Positions 17,141-26,005 are shown, numbered from the stretch's first letter. The stretch is DNA of 64,000 bases from CBDCCV01 sp965215025 (GCA_965215025.1 CBDCCV010000001.1:2170001-2234000); one strand, 5' to 3'. Made by a program: numbers and translations. Notes: generated by a model not told the origin, from the letters alone.

Positions 17141-18499
17141 ATGCCCGCGATGCGCTTTGCGACACCCGCCCCCGCGCCCACGGCTCGCTCCCTCCGCGCG
17201 TTCGTATGGCCGATGATGCTCGCCGCGCTTCTCGCGCTCTCGGCCTGCGCCGGCGCTGAAGAGGCCGGGTCTTCCTCTGAGGAGAATCGCCGCGCCGCCC
17301 GCCGCGCACCCCTCGCCGAGATGCGCCTGGCCGCCGCTCGCCCCGGCGTGCGCACGATCCAGCTGTACCGGGGCGAGCGCGAGCGCGCCCTGCCCATCCT
17401 GCCGCTCGGCGGCGGGGCGCCGCTCACGCTCGAGTTCGACCTCATGGAAGAGAGCGGGCGGCCCCTCTCCGTCTACTTCTACCACGCCGACCGCACCTGG
17501 AAGCGCGACCTCGTCCCGGCCGAGTACCTCACCTCCTTCCAGCGCGACAACCTCCTCGACTACACCCTCTCGCGCGGGACGGACGTGCCTTACGTTCACT
17601 ACACCTACCAATTCCCGAACGAGGACATCGGCTTCCGCCTCAGCGGGAACTACGTCGTGCGCGTGACCGAGCAGGGGCGCGAGGACGAGGTGCTCTTCGA
17701 GCGGCCCTTCTTCGTGACGGAGCAGGCCGGCCCGCTCGAACTCGATCTGCGCGACCTCGTCGTGAGCGGGCAGATGCAGCCCTCGCTCCTGCCCACCGCG
17801 CGCTTTACGCCGCCGGGCGATCTGCAAGGCCAGCCCTTCGACTACACCGTCTGCTTCGTGCGCGACGCCGACTTCAACGCGCCGCGCTGCTCGGATCGGC
17901 CGCAGCTGGCCGGGCAGCCGCTCCTAAGCTTCGACCTGCCCCCGAGCGAGGCCTTCGCGCCCTCGGCCGCCGATTACTTCCTGGACCTCTCGGCGCTGCG
18001 CATCGGCGGGGAGATCGAGGCGGTGGACTATGCCGCGGGTGAGCCGCCACGCGTGATCCTGGAGCCGGATTACGCCAACTTCGCCGGCGCCGGGTTCGAC
18101 TCGCTCCTCTACGGGCAGCCCGTCGTGGACGCCGCCGTGCGCGACGTGCCCGACCCCGACGTGAGCGCCGAGTACGCCTCGGTGCAGTTCAGCTTCGTGC
18201 CGCCGGAGGAGCAGGCCCTCGGCGGCGGCGTCCTTCTCCTTGGCAGCTTCGGCTCCGGCCCCACCACGCCGGCCGACACGCTCCGCTGGGTGGCCGAGCG
18301 CGCGCGCTACGAGGGCGAGGCGCTCATCAAGCAGGGGAAGTACGAGTACCGCTACGCCTCGCCGGACCCCCGTTTGCGCCGCGTCCTCGAGCGTGCCCTC
18401 CCGCGCGCCGGGAGCGGCTACCTCGCCTTCGTGTACTACGACGACCTCAGCCAGGGCACGGACCGCCTCCTGGCCGTGCGCGGCGCGCAGGGGTATTGA
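17141..18499 (+). CDS. Type IX secretion plug-like lipoprotein (DUF5103)
   Basis: The protein has 452 residues. The signal sequence ends in the lipobox LSAC near residue 36. The body has the DUF5103 pattern: an early TIQLYRGERERALPILPLGG, L.LEFDL, SVYFYHADRTWKRDLVPAEYL and DYTLSRGTDVPYVHYTYQFP. In characterised Bacteroidota this domain is the plug protein (PorU-independent) of the SprA type IX secretion translocon, so a role in outer-membrane protein export is plausible. It follows the peptidase/TPR gene closely and precedes a zinc metalloprotease. No other type IX gene is in view. Confidence 0.78.
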   Translation: MPAMRFATPAPAPTARSLRAFVWPMMLAALLALSACAGAEEAGSSSEENRRAARRAPLAEMRLAAARPGVRTIQLYRGERERALPILPLGGGAPLTLEFDLMEESGRPLSVYFYHADRTWKRDLVPAEYLTSFQRDNLLDYTLSRGTDVPYVHYTYQFPNEDIGFRLSGNYVVRVTEQGREDEVLFERPFFVTEQAGPLELDLRDLVVSGQMQPSLLPTARFTPPGDLQGQPFDYTVCFVRDADFNAPRCSDRPQLAGQPLLSFDLPPSEAFAPSAADYFLDLSALRIGGEIEAVDYAAGEPPRVILEPDYANFAGAGFDSLLYGQPVVDAAVRDVPDPDVSAEYASVQFSFVPPEEQALGGGVLLLGSFGSGPTTPADTLRWVAERARYEGEALIKQGKYEYRYASPDPRLRRVLERALPRAGSGYLAFVYYDDLSQGTDRLLAVRGAQGY

Positions 18500-18635
18500 C
18501 GGCTTTGCCGTTCGTGCTCCCCCCTTTGGAGAGGGAAATTTTTTCGACTCGCCAAATAGCTTTTCAAATCCTTACCTTGGGCCGCGCCCGCCCCTCTGGT
18601 CTTAAACGTCACCCTCGCTTTCAAAAAAAGAAAAA

Positions 18636-21140
18636 ATGCGAATCCGACTGCTATCCGTTCTGCTCTTCGCCGCGCTCCTCTTCGCCGGCTGCGCCGGTGC
18701 GCAGCAAGCCGCCACGTCCGGCGGCGGGGAGGCCGACGCTTCCAATCAGCAAGAGGAAGAGGGCGATCTCAAGCCCTTCGACGAGGTCATCACCGATGAC
18801 TTCGAGAAGGACGAGGGCCTTTTCACCATCTACCAAAAGGGCGGCGATCTCTACTACCAGATCCCGGACTCGCTCCTGGGCGACGAGCTTTTGATGGTCT
18901 CGCGCATCGCCCGCACGGCCGACGAGATCGGCTACGGCGGCGAGAAGGCGGCCACGCAGGTCGTGCGCTGGCAGCGCGACGACGACAAGGTGCTCCTGCG
19001 CGTCGTCAGCTACGAGAACGTGGCCGAAGAGGGCGACCCGATCTACCAGGCCGTCCAGAACGCCAACTTCGAGCCGATCCTCAAGAGCTTCGACGTCAAA
19101 GCCATCGGGCCGGACTCCGCCTCCGTCCTCATCGAGGCCACGGAGCTGTTCACTGAGGACATCCCCGCGCTTGGCTTGCAGAAAGGCCGCCGCGAGCAGT
19201 ACAAGGTGCGCAGCCTCGACGACGACCGCACGTTCATCAACTCCGCCAAGAGCTTCCCCGAGAACGTCGAGGTCAAAAACGTTTTGACGTACGAGGCGCA
19301 GGAGCCGCCCTCGAACTCTTCCACCGGGACGATCTCCCTGGAGATGAACCACTCGATGGTGATGCTCCCGAAGGACCCGATGCAGCCCCGCAAGTGCGAC
19401 GACCGCGTGGGCTACTTCAACGTCGAGTTCACCGACTACAGCGCCGACGCCGACCGCGCCGAGGAGAAATGCTACATCACCCGCTGGCGCCTCGAACCCA
19501 GCGATCCCGAGGCCTACGCGCGCGGCGAGCTGGTCGAGCCGATAGAGCCGATTGTCTACTACATCGACCCGGCCACGCCCATGCGCTACCGCGAGGCCTT
19601 GAAGCAGGGCGTCGAGGATTGGCAGGTGGCCTTTGAGGCGGCCGGCTTCAAGAACGCCATCCTCGCCAAGGACCCGCCCACCGAGGAAGAGGACCCCGAG
19701 TTCAGCCCCGAAGACGTGCGCTACTCCGTGATCCGCTACTTCCCCTCCGAGACGCAGAACGCCTACGGCCCGCACGTGCACGACCCGCGCACGGGCGAGA
19801 TCCTGGAGAGCGACATCGGCTGGTTCCACAACGTCTCCAACCTCCTGCGCAACTGGTTCTTCGTGCAGACGGCGGCGGCCAACCCGGACGCGCGCTCGGT
19901 CGAGTTCAAGGACGAAGTGCAGAACGAACTCGTCCGCTTCGTCTCCGCGCACGAGGTGGGACACACGCTGGGGCTGCCGCACAACTGGGGGTCGAGCGTG
20001 GCCTACCCGGTGGACAGCCTCCGCTCGCCCACCTTCACCGCGCGCAAAGGCACGGCGCCCTCGATCATGGACTACGCCCGCTTCAACTACATCGCCCAGC
20101 CCGGCGATGGCGTGACGAACTTCTTGCCCGCCATCGGCGAGTACGACACGTGGGCCGTCAAGTGGGGCTACTCGCGCTTCCCCGACCTTTCTCAAGAAGA
20201 GGAAGAAGCGCGCCTGGACGAGTGGATCGTGGAGCGCGCCGACGACCCGGCCTACTTCTACGGCCGCCAGACGATGACGCAGGTGGACCCGCGCGCCCAG
20301 CGCGAGGACCTGGGCGACGACGCCGTGAAAGCCTCCGAGTACGGCCTCGAAAACCTCAAGCGCATCGTGCCCAACCTCGTGGAGTGGACGTACGAAGAGG
20401 GCGAGGGCTACGACCAGCTCGACGAACTCTACGGCGAGGTGCTGGACCAGTGGCAGCTTTACATCGGCCACGTGGCGCGGCAGATCGGCGGCGTTTATGA
20501 GACGCGCAAGACGTACGAGCAGGAAGGCGCCGTCTTCCGCGTGGTGCCCAAAGAGAAGCAGCTTGCGGCCATGAACTTCCTTCAGGAGAACGTCTTCACG
20601 CGGCCGGACTGGCTCTTGAACGAAGACGTGCTGCGCCGCATCGAAGACGCCGGCGCGCTGGAGCGCGTCCGTGAAACGCAGGTCGAGGCCCTGGAGATGG
20701 TCCTGGACCCGCGCCGTCTGGCGCGCCTCATCGAGGCCGAGGCCTTGGAAGGCGACTCGGCCTACGCCCCGGCGGAGATGCTTGACGACCTGCGCACGGG
20801 CCTCTTCGCCGAGCTGGGGCGCGGCGAGGCGGTGGGCACCTTCCGCCGCAATCTCCAGCGCGGCTACCTTGAAGAGCTGGCCGGCCTGATGACCGAGGAG
20901 GTCGAAAACCCGGACATCCCCGAGGCCTTCCGCGACTACGTGAACTTCACGCCCGTGAACGTGAGCCAGTCCGACATCCGCCCCTACGTGCGCGGCGAAC
21001 TCGAAACGCTCCAGCGCGAGATCGAGCGCGCCCTGCGCCGCACCGCGGACCGCACCACGGAGCTTCACCTGCGCGACATGGAGGCGCGCATCGAGCGCAT
21101 CCTCAACCCGGAGGTGCAGGCGGCGGCCTCGGCGCGGTGA
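18636..21140 (+). CDS. Zinc-dependent metalloprotease lipoprotein (DUF5117/DUF5118 type)
   Basis: The protein has 834 residues. A signal peptide with lipobox LFAGC is followed by an acidic linker. Residues about 50-250 match the N-terminal DUF5117-like region (GLFTIYQKGGDLYYQIPDSL, SRIARTADEIGYGG). The catalytic site AHEVGHTLGLPHNWGSS near residues 437-454 has HExxHxxxxxH, a metzincin-type signature, with SIMDYARFNYIAQPGDGV as the Met-turn about 40 residues later. The whole is a normal family length. It should act in the periplasm or at the outer membrane. A 136-bp AT-rich leader precedes it. Confidence 0.85.
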   Translation: MRIRLLSVLLFAALLFAGCAGAQQAATSGGGEADASNQQEEEGDLKPFDEVITDDFEKDEGLFTIYQKGGDLYYQIPDSLLGDELLMVSRIARTADEIGYGGEKAATQVVRWQRDDDKVLLRVVSYENVAEEGDPIYQAVQNANFEPILKSFDVKAIGPDSASVLIEATELFTEDIPALGLQKGRREQYKVRSLDDDRTFINSAKSFPENVEVKNVLTYEAQEPPSNSSTGTISLEMNHSMVMLPKDPMQPRKCDDRVGYFNVEFTDYSADADRAEEKCYITRWRLEPSDPEAYARGELVEPIEPIVYYIDPATPMRYREALKQGVEDWQVAFEAAGFKNAILAKDPPTEEEDPEFSPEDVRYSVIRYFPSETQNAYGPHVHDPRTGEILESDIGWFHNVSNLLRNWFFVQTAAANPDARSVEFKDEVQNELVRFVSAHEVGHTLGLPHNWGSSVAYPVDSLRSPTFTARKGTAPSIMDYARFNYIAQPGDGVTNFLPAIGEYDTWAVKWGYSRFPDLSQEEEEARLDEWIVERADDPAYFYGRQTMTQVDPRAQREDLGDDAVKASEYGLENLKRIVPNLVEWTYEEGEGYDQLDELYGEVLDQWQLYIGHVARQIGGVYETRKTYEQEGAVFRVVPKEKQLAAMNFLQENVFTRPDWLLNEDVLRRIEDAGALERVRETQVEALEMVLDPRRLARLIEAEALEGDSAYAPAEMLDDLRTGLFAELGRGEAVGTFRRNLQRGYLEELAGLMTEEVENPDIPEAFRDYVNFTPVNVSQSDIRPYVRGELETLQREIERALRRTADRTTELHLRDMEARIERILNPEVQAAASAR

Positions 21141-21262
21141 CGGTGGCCAAAGGCAACGTAGACACAGCGGCTGAGACGGGCGTCACAGAGCGGTATCTCC
21201 GAGGGTTCGACACCGCCGTGGCCGACGAAGGGACGCGATTTCTCCAACTGTAGTCTTCCCCC

Positions 21263-22318
21263 ATGACCCCGCAAGAAGCCCGCGAGCGAGCGCGCCGCTT
21301 CGCGTCCGCTGCCATCACCCTCGCGGACACGCAACCCGACGTCTCCTCCTACAACGCAGGGTACGCCGTCGAACTCGCTCTCAAAGCGCGGGCATGTGCC
21401 CTGAACGGTTGGAAGCGCCTGCCAGGCGATAGGAGGGAGGCTACGGAATGGGCGCGAGAGGCGGGCTTACCTAACAACCGCGTTCTGTGGGGCCACGACC
21501 TCAACAATCTGCTGAAGGTCTCAGACTCCCTCCGGATGGAAACGGACTCCTATCACGACGTGGACTGGGACACGGCGGCAGACTGGGACTCCACCCACCG
21601 TTACCAGCCGGTAGGCAGCGTCACACCTGAGCGGGCGAGGGAGCGGGCCGGGGAGTCGGAGAAGGTTGTGTGCGAGCTGGAGACCTACGAGATCATCCGC
21701 GTCCTGATGAAGATCGAGCGCGAGCTAACTGAGGAGCACGGCCTCTTCTTCCTCTTTGCTTACTTCATCAGTCCTCATTATAACCGTTGGGGACTTTATT
21801 TCGTGTATGGCGGGCAGACAGAGTACAGCTATATGGCGATGTTGCGCGACGTAGAGTGCCGGCTGAAGCGAGAGTTGGACGAGGACCTTCGCGCCAGGAT
21901 CAACCACGTGCGGCCCATGAGTGCCAACCGTGAGGAGGTTCTCGCGCTCATCCACTACGCAGAGAAGGAAAGAGGCGGAGTCCAGGGTGAAGCGCTGGAT
22001 GTGCGGACCGGGTTCGAGAGCGGGTACGACGGTGTCGAGATGCCTACCGGCGTCATCATCACGGCGGGGGACTGGACTTCGGAGCAGATCGCAAGTTCGA
22101 TGGGCATCCACCGATCTCCGAACCGGTTCGTGTTCCAGGTGGGCAATAAATCGACGCTAATGGTGCATCCCGAATTGCTCTGGGGTCACGTCAATGGACG
22201 CAGCGCGACTTGCGAGGACGACCCTTCGCAAGTCCGCTTTCTAAACTGGTCCACGCTCAAACAGGGGAGTATCGTACCCCCTGGCGCTCGGTTCAGGCGA
22301 CGAGGACGGCGGGCCTAA
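21263..22318 (+). CDS. HEPN-domain protein of unknown role
   Basis: The protein has 351 residues. The first 95 resemble a HEPN domain: SYNAGYAVELALKARACAL followed by WGHDLNNLLKVS, the usual Y..GYA.E.ALKA and HDL pattern. The sequence RVLWGH fits the loose R-x4-H ribonuclease motif of toxin-type HEPN proteins, though the fit could be chance. The rest (TEYSYMAMLRDVECRLKREL, TGVIITAGDWTSEQIASSMG) was not recognised. Codon choice looks less GC-extreme than in neighbouring genes, hinting at recent acquisition. No nucleotidyltransferase partner adjoins it. Confidence 0.6.
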   Translation: MTPQEARERARRFASAAITLADTQPDVSSYNAGYAVELALKARACALNGWKRLPGDRREATEWAREAGLPNNRVLWGHDLNNLLKVSDSLRMETDSYHDVDWDTAADWDSTHRYQPVGSVTPERARERAGESEKVVCELETYEIIRVLMKIERELTEEHGLFFLFAYFISPHYNRWGLYFVYGGQTEYSYMAMLRDVECRLKRELDEDLRARINHVRPMSANREEVLALIHYAEKERGGVQGEALDVRTGFESGYDGVEMPTGVIITAGDWTSEQIASSMGIHRSPNRFVFQVGNKSTLMVHPELLWGHVNGRSATCEDDPSQVRFLNWSTLKQGSIVPPGARFRRRGRRA

Positions 22319-22403
22319 GAAGTAAGACCTGCTTCGAGCGTTCGCTTTGCATCCAAAAGCCGTGACACAGCGCTGTCATCCGTGCTTGTTAGCTTGGACG
22401 CAG

Positions 22404-22431
22404 CATCCGCCATCCGCTACGCCAATCCAAC
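22404..22431 (+). repeat. Heptamer run, four units (CATCCGC class)
   Basis: CATCCGC, CATCCGC, TACGCCA and ATCCAAC follow one another without gaps, 15 bp upstream of the ATG of the next gene. Confidence 0.65.
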
Positions 22432-22445
22432 CGGGCACGAACCGT

Positions 22446-22874
22446 ATGACAAGCTTTGAAGCCGTGGTCGAATACGCCGGCACGAAGGTCAAGGTCAAAG
22501 CCGACAGCTTCGCCGAACTGCACCAGACGCTCGCCGGCGTCGAGGAGCTGAACCGCGACGCCGCCTATCTGAAAAAGCAGGGCATCAACGAGGTCATCCC
22601 GGTCTACCGCAAGGACCGCGACGAGAACGAATACTTCGGCTTGCAGAGCCGCTACGACCGCCGCAACGTCACCTTCGGGACGAAGCGGGAGAAGGGCATC
22701 GTCCCGTTCTTCCCCAAAGGCGCCGATGGGTACTACGACCCCGAAGAGGCTGCTGCGCGCGAGCAGCCCGCCGCGCCGCCGCGCGAGCCGCAAGCCTCCA
22801 ACGGCAGCCGCCACGGTGGGCGTCGCGCTGCATCTGCCGGTCGCCGGCCCACGCGCGACGACCTGCCGTTCTGA
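22446..22874 (+). CDS. Small protein with an SSB-like acidic C-terminal tip
   Basis: The protein has 142 residues. A folded-looking N-terminal domain (about 1-100: EAVVEYAGTKVKVKADSFAE, GINEVIPVYRKDRDENEYFG, GTKREKGIVPFFPKGADGYY) is followed by a low-complexity linker rich in Pro, Ala, Gly and Arg. The protein ends RPTRDDLPF. The DDLPF terminus matches the protein-docking tip of bacterial single-strand binding proteins (DDDIPF), and the domain-linker-tip plan is the same, but the domain is not a recognisable OB fold. I infer recruitment to, or competition for, SSB-binding partners. No family name is known to me. Confidence 0.55.
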   Translation: MTSFEAVVEYAGTKVKVKADSFAELHQTLAGVEELNRDAAYLKKQGINEVIPVYRKDRDENEYFGLQSRYDRRNVTFGTKREKGIVPFFPKGADGYYDPEEAAAREQPAAPPREPQASNGSRHGGRRAASAGRRPTRDDLPF

Positions 22875-22912
22875 TAGGTAATCCAAGCGAGGCCGCGCCG
22901 CGCCTGTGAACG

Positions 22913-23911
22913 ATGCCCACCGCATCCGTGCTTTCCATCGTTGCCGGGGCGTTGGTGCTGCTCACAGCGCTCGCCGACATCCTGCTCACGGTGTTCGGGA
23001 CGAGCAGCGGGGCCGGGCCGCTGAGCGGGCGCCTCGCCAAAGCGATGTGGCGGATGGCCCTGCGCGTGCACCGGCCCGGCAGCCGGCGCTCGCACAGCCT
23101 GCTCCGCGCCGCCGGGCCGATCATCGTGTTCACCATCATCCTCTCGTGGGTGGCCGCGCTGATCGTGGCCTGGGCGCTCTTTTTCGTCCCCGGCGCGTTC
23201 GCCGAGCCGGGGGCGGTAGGCTTGTGGGACCGCCTCGTGTTTGCCTCGAAGGCCATCCTCGGGCGCGGCGGCAACAGCCCGGCGCTCGCCGCGAGCACGA
23301 CGCTCTGGGAGGTCGTCCGGGGGTTCTCCGGGCTGAGCGGCGTGACGATGGTGACGCTCGCGCTGGCCTACATCCTCCCCATCCGTAGCGCCGTGGTGCA
23401 GAAGCGGACGCTGGCCCTGACCATCAGCACGCTTGGCAAAACGGAGCGCGCCATGACGCGGCTCAAGGCACGCGCGCCCGAAGGCGGCTCCGTCGAGCTG
23501 CACCTGATCGCGCTCGTCCCGATGGTGGCGCTCTGTGTGGAGAATCACCGCGCCTACCCGATTCTGCACTACTTCCACAGCCGGGACCGCCGCACCTCGC
23601 TCGCCCTGGCGGTGGCCTCGCTCGGGCTGTTCCTGGAGCAGGACCACGACGACGCGCCGGCCATTGACCGCTCCGTGACCGAGCCGCTGGCGCGCGCCCT
23701 GACGAGCCTCTTCAAAGAACTCATGGCGCTGGGCCTGCGCGAGCGCGTGGACTCGGCCGAAGAGGCCGTTGAGCAGGACCGGAGCGCCCTCCCGTCCGAG
23801 GCTGCGCTCCGGGCCTACGTCGAGTACGACGGGTGGGTGTGGGACAGGCCGAGCCGCACTGAGAACGGCAGCGCCGAGCAAGCAAGCCGCCGCGCCGCAG
23901 ACGAAGGCTGA
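22913..23911 (+). CDS. Ion-channel-like membrane protein
   Basis: The protein has 332 residues with about four membrane spans in the first 160 (SIVAGALVLLTALADILLTV, AGPIIVFTIILSWVAALIVA, GVTMVTLALAYILPI). The order span-basic linker-span-re-entrant segment-span resembles two-pore K+ channel-like proteins. The expected TVGYG filter is absent: the corresponding stretch reads DRLVFASKAILGRGGNSP. A cytoplasmic C-terminal half of about 150 residues follows. A channel role is possible but unproven. Confidence 0.5.
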   Translation: MPTASVLSIVAGALVLLTALADILLTVFGTSSGAGPLSGRLAKAMWRMALRVHRPGSRRSHSLLRAAGPIIVFTIILSWVAALIVAWALFFVPGAFAEPGAVGLWDRLVFASKAILGRGGNSPALAASTTLWEVVRGFSGLSGVTMVTLALAYILPIRSAVVQKRTLALTISTLGKTERAMTRLKARAPEGGSVELHLIALVPMVALCVENHRAYPILHYFHSRDRRTSLALAVASLGLFLEQDHDDAPAIDRSVTEPLARALTSLFKELMALGLRERVDSAEEAVEQDRSALPSEAALRAYVEYDGWVWDRPSRTENGSAEQASRRAADEG

Positions 23912-23921
23912 CAGCAGCGAC

Positions 23922-24182
23922 TCACGGGCAGCCACCGGCCACCACCTTCTGCTGCTGTGGCGGCGCCGAGGCGCGCCACTTCACCAGCCCGCGCAGGTTC
24001 AGGCCGAAGAAGATCACGTTGCCCAGGAGGATGCCGTAGCTTCCGGCCAAGACGCCCACGGCCATCCACAGCGCATTGGAGACGAGGAAGGCGGCAAAGC
24101 CGAGCCGGTTCTTCTGCCCCAGGAGGTAAACGGCCAGGATGGAGGTCGTCATCGCGATCCAGTCTAAGAAGTAGTAGTCCAT
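23922..24182 (-). CDS. Small three-span membrane protein
   Basis: The 86-residue protein has three hydrophobic stretches (WIAMTTSILAVYLLGQ, FAAFLVSNALWMAVGVLAGS, GILLGNVIFFGLNLRGLVKW). The pattern GQKNRLGFAAFLVSNALW recalls the C-terminal half of PnuC-like or related small transporters, but it is far shorter than PnuC. Function is unknown. It is convergent with the channel-like gene, with only 10 bp between stop codons. Confidence 0.5.
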   Translation of the reverse strand: MDYYFLDWIAMTTSILAVYLLGQKNRLGFAAFLVSNALWMAVGVLAGSYGILLGNVIFFGLNLRGLVKWRASAPPQQQKVVAGGCP

Positions 24183-24201
24183 AGCGGCGGCGCTTTCAGG
24201 T

Positions 24202-24346
24202 GATACTAAATCCGGTCAAACAGTTGTCATTGCGAGGAGCGAAGCGACGCGGCAATCTCAGGAGAAAAGCAAACCGAATAAGGTTGATTCGCTACGCTCG
24301 TAATGAAATGATAAGCATGGATGGATCATCCGGATTCGGTATTATC
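24202..24346. repeat. MITE-like nested inverted repeat
   Basis: Imperfect outer arms GATACTAAATCCGG (24202-24215) and CCGGATTCGGTATTATC (24330-24346) enclose GTCATTGCGAGGAGCGAAGC, a motif of a very widespread bacterial intergenic repeat, and a decayed complement near 24290-24308. No transposase gene is present. Confidence 0.65.
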
Positions 24347-24385
24347 CATGTTGTGGAGGATCTCCCCCGTTCGGCCAATGCGTGG

Positions 24386-24432
24386 CTATGGGAGATTCTT
24401 CGTCCCGGCACCGGGACTCAGGATGACGTGGG
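24386..24432. repeat. Short intergenic repeat fragment
   Basis: GGGAGATTCTTCG...TCAGGATGACG resembles the common GAGATTCTTCGCTTCGCTCAG repeat. A perfect hairpin, GTCCCGG-CA-CCGGGAC, lies in the centre at 24402-24417. Confidence 0.5.
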
Positions 24433-24560
24433 GATAGGCCGCAGCTCAAGTTGAGTGGCGCGTGCGCGGATGGTCTTTCCGTGCGGGCGTTTGCGTATCT
24501 CTGCGGGCAGCCGGCCTTCAAAAAACGGGGGCGGCGCTTTCATCAGAAAGAGATACGGCC

Positions 24561-25193
24561 ATGAGCAGCGTGCTGCAAATCACCCTGAAAGACGTGCTCG
24601 TCATCGAGAACGGGCGCGCCGAGGCGGGCGTCGAGGGCGTCAACAGCCTCTCGGCCACGCTCTACTACCCGCACGCGGGCACGCCGGCGGTCACGTCGAT
24701 GCGCCCGCTCCGGCTGCAAGACAACGAGCTGCTCGACTACACGCAGCAGCCCTTTAAAGAGCAGCTCCTGTTCAAAGAGCGCATCCACGGCGACTCGGTG
24801 CTTGAGGTGGAGATCAGCGCCATCGAAAAGGCAAGCCGGTTTGAGAAGCTCGTGGCCAAGCTCATGGGCGTAGCCGCCACCACGGGCGCGGGGCTGATCC
24901 CCGGCCTCGGCGTCATCGCTACGGCGGTGGTGACCTCGGCCACCGGCTCCGTCTTCGCGCTGGCCGATCCGGGCGATGAGATCCGCGTGATCGGCCGCGG
25001 CGCCATGCCCATCCGCGAGGACGTGCCGGAGGGCGATTTCGTGGTCAACCTCGCCGTGCCGCAGCAGATCGCGCTCAAGCAGCGCCGCACGAACGAGGAC
25101 GGGAAGGAGGTGACGCGCACGAAGACCCTCCAGGCCGGCTTCGTCAACGCGAAGGTGGTGTTCCAGGTGCGCCGGCTGGGCGAGGCCAGATAA
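24561..25193 (+). CDS. Hypothetical protein with one glycine-rich hydrophobic segment
   Basis: The 210-residue protein starts MSSVLQITLKDVLVIENGR. An N-terminal beta-rich region is followed at about residues 105-135 by a Gly/Ala-rich hydrophobic stretch (TTGAGLIPGLGVIATAVVTS) that could enter a membrane, then another beta-rich region (GDFVVNLAVPQQIALKQRR). I do not recognise the family. The ATG at 24561 is preferred because AAAGAG precedes it. The next gene follows after 138 bp on the same strand. Confidence 0.5.
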   Translation: MSSVLQITLKDVLVIENGRAEAGVEGVNSLSATLYYPHAGTPAVTSMRPLRLQDNELLDYTQQPFKEQLLFKERIHGDSVLEVEISAIEKASRFEKLVAKLMGVAATTGAGLIPGLGVIATAVVTSATGSVFALADPGDEIRVIGRGAMPIREDVPEGDFVVNLAVPQQIALKQRRTNEDGKEVTRTKTLQAGFVNAKVVFQVRRLGEAR

Positions 25194-25331
25194 AACGCGC
25201 CGCCCTGGCAGCGCGCCGGCAGGAGGGGCTGCGTTCTTCGGGGGAACATCCTGATGGAGTCTCGCTTGAGGCAGTCTCGCGCGCGCAACGTCTGCGCCGT
25301 TTTTCTATCCCCTCAACCCGTACGGATCATC

Positions 25332-25988
25332 ATGAGCAGCTTACTGAAAAACGCCGCGCTCGGCGCGGTTGGCGGTTTGGCCGGCACGTACGCCATGCAG
25401 ATGTACTGGCAGGGCGCCTCGGCCGTCGCCGGAGAGGACCCGCGCCAGTGGACGAACGAAGGCCCGCCGCACACCCTCGACGAGATGGACGTGGCCGGCC
25501 AGCATCACAAAGAGGACGAGTCCTCCACCGCCGCTGCGGGGCGCGAGGCCTACGAGGCCGCCACCGGCGAGGAGCCGTCTGACGACACGAAGTCCGAACT
25601 CAGCTACGCCGTCCACTGGGGCTACGGCACGGCGATGGGCGCGCTCTATGGCGTCCTCAGCGGAGGCCGAGACGGCGCCGGGGTGGCCAACGGCCTGGTC
25701 TTCGGCACGGCGCTCTGGCTCCTGGGCGACGAGCTGGCGGTGCCGCTCCTGGGCCTCTCGCAAGGCGCCACGGCGTATCCGCCGGCGCAGCACGCCAACC
25801 GCTTGGGCGCGCACCTGGCGTACGGCCTGGCGCTGGCTGCCGTGACGCGGACCGCGCAGGCGCTCGTCACCAAGGAAGAGGAGCCGAAAAGCTGGAACGA
25901 GCGCCTCTGGGGCGCCGCCGAGACGTACCTCAAGCTCAAGGCCGGCAAGAAGGCCGCTGGCACGGCCTGGAGCCTCGCCCGGCGCTAA
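25332..25988 (+). CDS. DUF1440/YagU-like membrane protein
   Basis: The protein has 218 residues. It begins with a glycine-rich helix (NAALGAVGGLAGTYAMQMYW), continues with an acidic loop, then YAVHWGYGTAMGALYGVLSG and two more hydrophobic stretches. The first helix and the H-W-x-Y-G-x-x-x-G-x-x-Y-G motif match YagU-type inner-membrane proteins, one of which is linked to acid resistance in E. coli. Function here is unknown. Confidence 0.55.
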   Translation: MSSLLKNAALGAVGGLAGTYAMQMYWQGASAVAGEDPRQWTNEGPPHTLDEMDVAGQHHKEDESSTAAAGREAYEAATGEEPSDDTKSELSYAVHWGYGTAMGALYGVLSGGRDGAGVANGLVFGTALWLLGDELAVPLLGLSQGATAYPPAQHANRLGAHLAYGLALAAVTRTAQALVTKEEEPKSWNERLWGAAETYLKLKAGKKAAGTAWSLARR

Positions 25989-26005
25989 AAGCGGAACGGG
26001 CCGAC

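Larger units (their letters stand above)
24183..24560. other. Repeat-filled intergenic region
   Basis: This 378-bp gap holds no convincing gene. Most of it is a MITE-like inverted repeat (24202-24346) followed by a second repeat fragment (24386-24432). The last 100 bp should include the promoter of the gene at 24561, with AAAGAG a short way upstream of its ATG. Confidence 0.6.

Noticed and set aside
18651..21068. 805-residue open frame antisense to the zinc metalloprotease
   Set aside because: It is the complementary frame of a strongly supported gene, with biased composition (VHVVAEGLGDVRVFD-like runs) and no recognisable domain.
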